Assembly: GCA_028274465.1 (NCBI GenBank)
Contig: CM051458.1
Location: 27,912,692-27,976,691, forward strand
Direction: 5' to 3'
Origin: Plantago ovata
Lineage: Eukaryota > Streptophyta > Magnoliopsida > Lamiales > Plantaginaceae
Length of the DNA stretch: 64,000 bases
The position numbers and the translations under genes are program-made. Positions 57,058 to 64,000 of the stretch are shown piece after piece (position 1 is the first letter of the stretch; each line of letters starts with the position of its first letter). The notes under the pieces are model-generated. The model saw only the letters and a program-made list of their open reading frames with translations, was not told the DNA's origin and ran no database searches.

Positions 57058-57750
57058 TTTTAAATTGAATTGGACCAGAAATTTACTCCTTAACTTATTT
57101 TTAAGTTGCCCCCGATTCAAATGATTTTGTTTTAGATTGTTAATTTGATGGATGGATTAGTAGTTTAGTACTAGTAACACTCGTCTAGATGTTGTAGTAC
57201 TACACCATATACATCGGTCCATCATTAGGCTTCTCTTGATATCATCACACTGGCCCAATGTGATCCTTTGGCCCACAAATCATCTTAATCTTCTTCCTCA
57301 CGTCTTTTCTAGTTCTGCAAGTTTTCAAAACAGAGCCGCGTTTCCGAAATAGAGTCGGTCTTCTCTGACTTTCAAATTCAACTCAACCTCGTTTTTAACT
57401 TGGACTCTAACCCATTCATGAGTTTACAATACCAAAATCATCATCGGAATCTGAAAATAAGTGTATATAGTTTTATTTCAAACTCTTAATCTGGCGTGAA
57501 ATCAATCCAAATTCGACTTCGATTCCGATACGAATTCGATCCGTAATCAACTATAATTTGCTTTCAAAGACAAAGTCGGGACTATAAGACCAAATACAAT
57601 CCATTACGAACTCCATCACACGAGCCTGAATCTTCTGTTTTGACTCCGACTTCGATTCAAACTCGATTGCGATTCCAAATCTAACCGTCATTGCTTGTGA
57701 CCTTTGGATTTCGACTTCTAATTGAACTTGAAACTCTCGAATATGCACGC

Positions 57751-58681
57751 CTATATAAGGCGGTTCAATTCATTCATCTAGCTCCACACACACCATCGAA
57801 GAGTAAAGTAGAGAAGCTAGAGATTTCTACTACTTTGGTTCTTGTCGGCCGCTTCAGGTTTGTTTCTTGCTCCTTTCTCCTTTATTTTTTGTTTACAGCC
57901 TTTTGTCTTTCTTCTTTATTGATACTTTTTCCAATTGTTTAGCTGCTAATTAGGTACATTCGCTACTTTCTCCATTCCGATTTTAGTATCAACCTGCTTT
58001 GCTTTTGTTCTATTACTCCACAGATTTAACACTTTGTTCGTTGCAAGTACCACCAAGAAGTTGCTAACGATTTGTACGTAGCGGGCGACTGAGGTAATTT
58101 CTTGTTCTTTCCCCTTCTTTTTATTTATTTGTGTAACCCCTTTTTAGGTAGCAAGAAATTTCACAATGGAGTAAACCATGGTGGAAACGAACCGGTAGAC
58201 ATTGTCTTGGTTCTAAGAAGGAGACCTTGGTGGAAACGAACCGATAGACAATGTCTTGGTTCAATGAAAGATATGGCCTTTTATGCCTTGGAGGTACAGA
58301 ACTTTTAGACATTGATCTTTGGTTCCATGGAGTAGACGAACCCTTGGCGCCTTGGAGGTACCGAACCTTTAGACGTTTAGTCTTTGGTTCCATGGAGGAA
58401 ACGAACCCTCGGAGGTACCGAACCTTTAGACATTGATCTTTGGTTCCATGAAGGAAACATAGCCTTGGCGGTACCGGACCTTTAGACGTTTAGTCTTTGG
58501 TTCCATGGAGATAACATAGGTCTTGAAGGACCCACGGAGCCATGGGGGAGTCATGAAAAATGAAAAGAAGACAAATTTAGAGAATTCCATATGTCTTGCC
58601 CCGTTTCTTTTCTTTTCTTTTCTCCTTTTCTTTTTTTTTTTTTTTTTTTTTAAATTGACATTTGCCAAATGAACAGGGAAG
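57751..58681 (+). promoter_or_regulatory. Promoter, 5'UTR and two leader introns of the plant mobile domain gene
   Basis: CTATATAAGG at 57751-57760 is a good TATA box. Candidate introns are 57858-58023 (TTCAG|GTTTGT ... TCCACAG) and 58094-58676 (CTGAG|GTAATT ... TGAACAG), leaving a leader exon at 58024-58093. The second acceptor is six bases before the ATG at 58682. All are predicted from splice-site sequence only. Confidence 0.5.
58160..58525 (+). repeat. Minisatellite in the second leader intron
   Basis: Six imperfect units of 49-65 bp share GGTACCGAACCTTTAGAC and CTTTGGTTCCATGGAG. The anchors of the last four units are at 58317, 58382, 58438 and 58494. Two interleaved variants (GTTTAGTCTTTGG and ATTGATCTTTGG) alternate. 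A pyrimidine tract with about 20 T follows at 58600-58651. Confidence 0.75.
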
Positions 58682-60474
58682 ATGGTGACCTTTCGAAAAT
58701 TTGCTTCCACTTTGACACGTGGCGAACATTTGGCGATATTCGATCGTGAAGGTGAGCCTGTAGAGAAATGCACGATGGTACCGGTTGGTACACCAATTGT
58801 TGGGCGTTATTCCTCGAAGTGGCCAATTCTAGGAGATTCTCCGTATATGAAGGCTTTGACAAACTGGACAAGGCGACACATAGATGCGGTGGACAAATTC
58901 CCTAAGTCTCATTGTCTCCTTAGTGCTCACAAGGAGTTAAGGAGTGAGTCACCGCTTCAAACTCTAGGACGTAGGATTTTGGAGGGAAAGGCATCATGGA
59001 GCGACGAAGCTTTTCGTGTCACTGGAGGGTTTCAATACATATGCCGCTATTGGGAATGGACAGAAGATATCCTAAGTCGCTGCAAATCGACATTACGTGA
59101 AGCACAGATTTATGAAGCAGTCCATGCCTCTCTTTTTACATATGACTATGATCCTAACAAAATGAAGGCATTTTGCGAGGCTTGGTGTCCATCCACAAAT
59201 ACACTTCTTACGTCATATGGCGAACTCTCAATAACCCTATGGGACTTATCAAATCTTGCAGGGTTACCGATAAGGGGTTCCATATATGACGAGGTGAACC
59301 CAGGTGCTGTGGAAATTACTGGTGTTGACAACTCAGGGAGAGCCTTTATTCCCTATTCGTGCCAATTCCTTTATTATGCTTTTCACATACTGAAGAAGGG
59401 TGGTGATTCCAAGAATGCTCCAGTAACTTTGGAACGGTGGGTTAATTTTTGGTGTAACAAAAGGGGTCAAGTATTACAAGCCCCCTGCACGCAAACCAAA
59501 AGATAAAGATGCCACTGTCTTGACTTACAACCCCCTTGGTGATTTCGGAGTACATGAAGATTGGACTTCCACAGACGAAACTCTATTTGCTCAGTTGGGA
59601 ATTGATCGAAAACGTAAGACCGAGGTGTTCCTAGCTGCATACCTTTCTTGCTGGTTATGTGCATTTATTCTTCCGGTGAAGGACATAGGGGAAATACGCC
59701 CAAGCACCTTTAAGATGGCAAGCAAAATGGCGACTGGGAGAATTGTGAGCCTAGCGATTCCAGTACTATCATCCATCTATAGGGGTCTTAATGAAATTGC
59801 GCTCTCTCCTGAACCGTCTAACTCAAACTGTCCATTTCCGGTGCATTTCGTGCATGCTTGGTTGGCGAAATATTTCAACACTCATGAGAAGGTGTTTCGC
59901 ACATCTCGCAGTCCTGCTATGGCGGAGTTTTCTGGAGAAAATAGTGAAAAACCCCAAAAGATACGTGAAGCTCGAAAGAAAATTCATAAAGGGGGTTTAG
60001 CCGCGTGGACTTGTCATCCTGGACCAAAGCAGGCCCCATTTCATTTTGAGGATAATGAAAATGCTTTGCAGATTGAGCTTGAGTTCTTTGTCAGTATTCG
60101 ATCATCGTTTCTTACACTGCGAGATGGCGAACGTTTCATCATCGAACCATATTCCCCCCACCGCTTTAGCCGTCAATTTGGATTTCATCAAGACACGCCA
60201 AATGTTCTTGCTCGCATACTTTGTGAAAGTAGTTTGGATGAAGGTGTAGCATTTTGGAGAAGAAGTACGGCAGTTAATACTGGTGCAACTGCGCTGTTTC
60301 CTAGGGCAATTACCAATGCTAAAAAGTTCATCACAAAGGAATACCAGCATTGGCTGTCGGAAGTAAGTGGTGGAAGCTATCTTGCTACCAACCTTGATCG
60401 ATTGCAAGTAAGCAAACCCGTGGAGCCTGTTCCCAATGACCCTAAGCCTGCTAATGCGCCAGCGATAGACAAAA
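58682..60474 (+). pseudogene. Plant mobile domain (PMD) protein gene, 5' part, with one frameshift
   Basis: MVTFRKFASTLTRGEH opens a frame to 59506. It holds PIVGRYSSKWPILGDS, AFCEAWCPSTNTLLTSYGEL and ITLWDLSNLAGLPIRGSIYDEV, the hallmark PMD sequence (Pfam family 'plant mobile domain', also called aminotransferase-like). Near 59455-59470 a one-base frame change leads into the second part (59520-60474): YNPLGDFG, FLAAYLSCWLCAFILP, IRPSTFKMASKMATGRIVSLA and PVLSSIYRGLNEI. Joined by eye, the two halves form one domain. Candidate donor AAAA|GTATGA at 60475 suggests more exons to the right. PMD proteins occur both as host genes (MAIN-like) and inside transposons; which applies here is unclear. The frameshift could be real decay or a sequencing error. 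Confidence 0.75.
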
Positions 60475-60483
60475 GTATGAACC

Positions 60484-60523
60484 TTCTCATTTATTTATTT
60501 ATTATTATTATTATTTTTTTTTA
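60484..60523 (-). repeat. 3' tail of the non-LTR element
   Basis: The plus strand reads ATTTATTTATTT, then ATTATTATT and a T-run: the reverse complement of a poly(A)/(TAA)n tail produced by target-primed reverse transcription. It starts 24 bases after the ORF stop. Confidence 0.75.
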
Positions 60524-63500
60524 ATTATAAACTAGACTTTTATTAATCACGCAAAATTGGAAGGGAGTCGAGAGACAAGCTGTGCTCCCACCCCTTTCTG
60601 TATACAAAAGCTAAGTCTAGAAAAAAGGAAAACACCACTCCTAACATCATTGGAATGGCTAACACATAAGCGCTTAAGGTGCGAAAAAGTAGCCAGGGCC
60701 TCCTCATCGAGCTCCCCAAAGGTGGAGAAGGCAAACGGGATGAAAGAGTAACCGTGCTCTGCACACTTAGAAGAATACTTGCTCTTCTTCTTCTGAACGG
60801 CAGACTGCAACGCAGCGCCAGGGACCCAATAATCCAACCCCCCACCAGCAAAAGGAGAGACACCCGTAACATCCAAGCAGGCGTCCCGACCTTGGGACCA
60901 ATTGTATAATAACAAGTCAGTCGGGCGAAGGTCCCGTCCATCATCTGAGAGGAACCCCATAGGGGCCTCCTTTCGCACAGCCACTCCAACCCTTGAACAG
61001 ATGTCAGCCAAGGTATCACGCACAAGGTTGTGCCGAAACTTCACCCCCACCTCACTAGAACAATGGACATCGTGGTCACCCCACTGGTCCATCCGTCGCA
61101 CATGACAACTCGAGCAAGAGGAACCATCGGGGAACAAAGGGATCGCAAGGCGATAACACAACACAGCACGGAACTGTCGTGGGTTCATCCGCCGTCCCAA
61201 CCCATCAATAGGAATGGTGAGTAAGTAATCCTGCGCATGAGGTGCACGAACACAACTAAGAAGAGCCTGCTGCCGATGACTCAACCCAAACCGTGACGTC
61301 AGATGTGCATCGATGACACCAAAATAACTCTTTGCCAAAGACTTCATAAACTGGGGGGCAGGAGAGCTAGATGTACCAGAGAGAACATCAACACCACAAA
61401 AGGTCGTGAAACTGTCAAGAGCAGACTGATAGGTAGGGCCAGAAGAAAAAACCCCAGACCTCAACAGAATCCTATCCTGCAAGGAGCTGGACTGCAAGCG
61501 AGAAGCGAGAAAAGCATACTGTCTGACATCCTCCGCACACAGGACCCCCAGACCTCCAAGTCTGATGGGAAGAGTGGCAAGCCGCCACTACCAATCCCCG
61601 AAACCAGGGCCTGAACCCGTAACGATCATCTCCAAGGAAGTACGCAAGGCCTGATCAAACTGGGCTAGAGCATCACCACAAGCCAACGGAGGGCAGGTCC
61701 TCAAAGCATAAGATAACTTCGCCACCCCCGCACAATTGCGAAGAAGAAGAAGCTCACACTGGGGATCATCGAGCTTGCGGATAGCCTCCAACAAAGAGAT
61801 GGTCTTGGAAACCCGCCGTGCAACTAGATCAAGGCGAAAACCAGAATCCGCACTAACAGAACCCCCAAGGAGCTTGACACCCCGAAGCGGACGAGAGATA
61901 GAAGAAGGGAAAAGGCCATCCACCCTTCCACGAGGGTCCTCCACTGGCCAAAAAGGCTCAGTCTTATCGACATTCAGATGCAAACCACAAGCTGGTCCAT
62001 CAACACGGATAATATCGAGCGCCTTGGCAACCATAAGAGTATCACCAATGATAGTGCCGTCATCAAGATACCAAGCCTGTAGAGAAAGCTCACATGACTG
62101 ATGAATAGCGTGGACCAACGGATGCAAAACCAGCGAGAACAATAACGGACCCAAAGGATCCCCCTGCTGAACCCCCTGACACGACCGAAGAACCGAGTCC
62201 CCATAATAAAGCCGAGCAGGCCGAGAATAACAGAACTCAACCCAAGGTGAAATAGCCGGACACCTCAACCGAGTCTCCTGAAGTATGGCACTCTTGTCAA
62301 CTAAGTTAAACGCATTCTTAAAATCCACCAAAAGCATAGAGAGCCCAACCTCGCCTCCTCTAGCCTCCACAAACCTGTTGACTGAATGAAGTATAGCCTC
62401 ACACCCACCCGAGACCCCAACACCAAACTGAAAATCCTGTAAGTACGAGGTCACCAAGTTCCCAACAGAGGAAGAGGCCACCTTGGAAACCAGGCTCCGC
62501 CAAACAGTACCCACAGCAATGGGTCGAACACCCCCTCTAGGCTTAACGAGAGGAGTCAAAGGGGCACTGGCAATAAACTCCCCAAGCAGGCTCGGACACT
62601 TACCCGAAAGGAAAAGATTTACGACCCCAGTGATAGACGCTAACAGGCCATCGGAAACAGCAGTAGCAGCACCCCCTAAAACATCCAACAAATGTTGGGC
62701 TCTGAGACCATCACGACCGCAGGAGGTACCTTTGGGGAAGCTCCGAATCCTATTCAACACAAGGTCCTTCGGTACTGACAAAGCATCCTCCTCTAGCAAA
62801 GAAGGAGGTACAACCGGAGGTGGGGCGAATGGGTGTTTAGATTCCAACTCAGCCAAGGTGGCAGTGGTAGCAGGGGCAACCCCAGAAGAGGTGAGGACCT
62901 TAATAGCAGCCGTGAAGTGCCCGTCACCCAGCTTGCGCATACACTGGGATAAATTAGCCTCCTCAGATTCAATAGGCTCTGAAAAACCCCGAGGAGGTGA
63001 ATAAACAACAGATAAACGGTCCCTCACCAAACCCAACCGGTCCCCAGGGTCTCTCCAGCGTGCAATGGCACCAGAAATGCCCTCAAATTGACGCCGCTCC
63101 CGCTCCCCAGAACGACGTTGTGCTCTATTAGACGGCACAAAAGCAACCAGGGTGCAATGAGGCAGAACAAGAAGTTGCACCCACGCAGACAAGTCCCCTG
63201 GGCACGCAAGGACCAGGTCAAGAGCACTAAGGAAAACCCTGGCAAACCCAAGCCTCAACTTAGGAGGAATGCACTTAACCGTCCGCACAGGCAGCGAAAA
63301 GACGCGGTCAAGGAGGTCAATATCAAAGCAAAGGGGACCCGAACCTCCATCAAGAACAGGAGACCCACCCAGCTCCCCCGACGAGCCTGCAACAGGCCCC
63401 ACAGGCCCTACAACACCAACAGGAGCCGGTATACCAAGGATAGCAGAATCTGCACGGTCTGGCGCAAGGATCACACTCCCATCCACATGCTTGCAGTTTT

Positions 63501-64000
63501 TAGTGAAAGTGTGAGTGCTAAGACAATCACCACACAGCCAAATTTCCGCCTGATGAAGTGCGAGATCCAAAGCAGAAAACAGAGATAGGTCGCTGGCAAT
63601 ACGAGCCCTGTAGGAGGCTTTCAGTTCGTCCGACTTAAAATGTTGGGTTCGTAGATGAGTAATGAAATATGTCTTAGCGAAAGCCCCACCAACTCGTCCC
63701 CCACAACTGTCACTCCCGCGCAAAGGACAAATAATTTTTCCAACACACGACCGCGGCATGCTGAAGAACAAAAGAAAAGAAGAGGACCCACAAAAACCAG
63801 AACACAGCCACAACCTGAACAGAGAAGGGCAAACACAAAACCACAGAACAAGAGTACAATTCCGGCACCAGACGGCACGGCACCAGCGAACACCCAACAG
63901 AGTTATTAACAAACCAAAGAAAACCAAATAGAGCAAACCAAGACTATAAAAGCAAACCAAGGACTGAAAGGTGCCCAAAAACACCACCCTGTAAACTGGA
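60488..64000 (-). mobile_element. Non-LTR retrotransposon with R2-like (RLE-type) architecture, 5' end beyond window
   Basis: Minus strand: a long ORF (63759-60547), a very short 3' UTR and a tail rich in TAA/TAAA repeats with an A-run (60523-60484). There is no LTR. It lies about 15 bases beyond a splice donor of the PMD gene, so it probably landed in that gene's intron. The 5' UTR runs off the right edge, so length and target duplication cannot be checked. GC content is higher than in the surroundings. Confidence 0.82.
60547..63759 (-). pseudogene. Non-LTR element ORF: zinc finger, reverse transcriptase, CCHC, RLE-like endonuclease; one premature stop
   Basis: The start is taken at 63759 (MPRSCVGKIICPLRG); the open frame upstream is hydrophobic 5' leader. 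The N-terminal zinc finger is CPLRGSDSC...HLRTQH. The RT core has CGRDGLRAQHLLD, RPIAVGTVWRSLVSKV, LLVDFKNAFNLVD, CQGVQQGDPLGPLLF and the catalytic WYLDDGT (62059-62070), ending GSGPGFGDW before TAG at 61590-61588. The same frame then continues WRLATLPIRLGGLG to 60547 with CSSC...GDHDVHC (knuckle-like), RPTDLLLY, ACLDVTGVSP and KKKSKYSS. The spacing resembles the PD...D...K pattern of restriction-like endonucleases in R2-type elements. About 1070 codons, with one stop as the only break seen. Confidence 0.8.

Noticed and set aside
62483..63588. Plus-strand frames opposite the non-LTR ORF
   Set aside because: GC-rich shadows of the reverse transcriptase ORF on the other strand.

Overview
The window is eudicot-like plant nuclear DNA, AT-rich overall, and most of it is one nested stack of LTR retrotransposons. 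Evidence: priming sites matching plant tRNA-Asp and initiator tRNA-Met, Athila-type gag, a Sirevirus-type Ty1/copia element, a plant mobile domain gene and plant-style introns. No species is named. One 100-base run of N lies at 51641-51740.

Layout 1-47856. A reverse-strand Athila-like element (A) is seen at 2548-8459 and resumes at 47105-47856; its left end is outside the window. A second, forward element of the same family (E, 1-2547, only its 3' part visible) appears to sit inside A. A very long Sirevirus-like copia element (8460-47099, target duplication GATAG) was inserted into the 5' LTR of A. It in turn received three Athila-like elements: B (8734-15143, reverse, CTGAC) in its 5' LTR, C (20561-28816, reverse, GTTGC) inside pol, and D (30923-39232, forward, CTGAA) between pol and the env-like ORF. 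Without insertions the copia element is about 15.6 kb, with two 1651-bp LTRs.

The Athila-like family is non-autonomous: the elements carry gag and an aspartic protease but no reverse transcriptase, RNase H or integrase. A, C and D have a second ORF downstream, resembling the Athila 'putative plant transposon protein', preceded by a GC-rich hairpin cassette, a leader exon and an intron of about 545 nt. The same cassette sits just upstream of the TATA box in every LTR. All copies carry nonsense or frameshift lesions.

The copia element has gag, protease, integrase and RT-RNase H, then a 5.3-kb env-like region with its own TATA box, three in-frame intron-like segments and a coding tandem repeat. 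Between pol and the env-like region lies an array of seven small hairpins with a conserved loop and compensatory stem changes. This is the least expected structure here.

Layout 47857-64000. Unannotated AT-rich DNA with a diverged duplication, a foldback and a Helitron-like 3' end leads to a truncated Ty3/gypsy element (52111-55881: LTR, initiator-Met priming site, gag fragment), an LTR-like block, and a plant mobile domain gene (58682 onward) with 5'UTR introns and one frameshift. A reverse-strand non-LTR retrotransposon (60488-64000) with an R2-like endonuclease architecture was inserted in or next to an intron of that gene; its ORF is broken by a single in-frame stop. I found no rRNA or tRNA genes and no CRISPR arrays.
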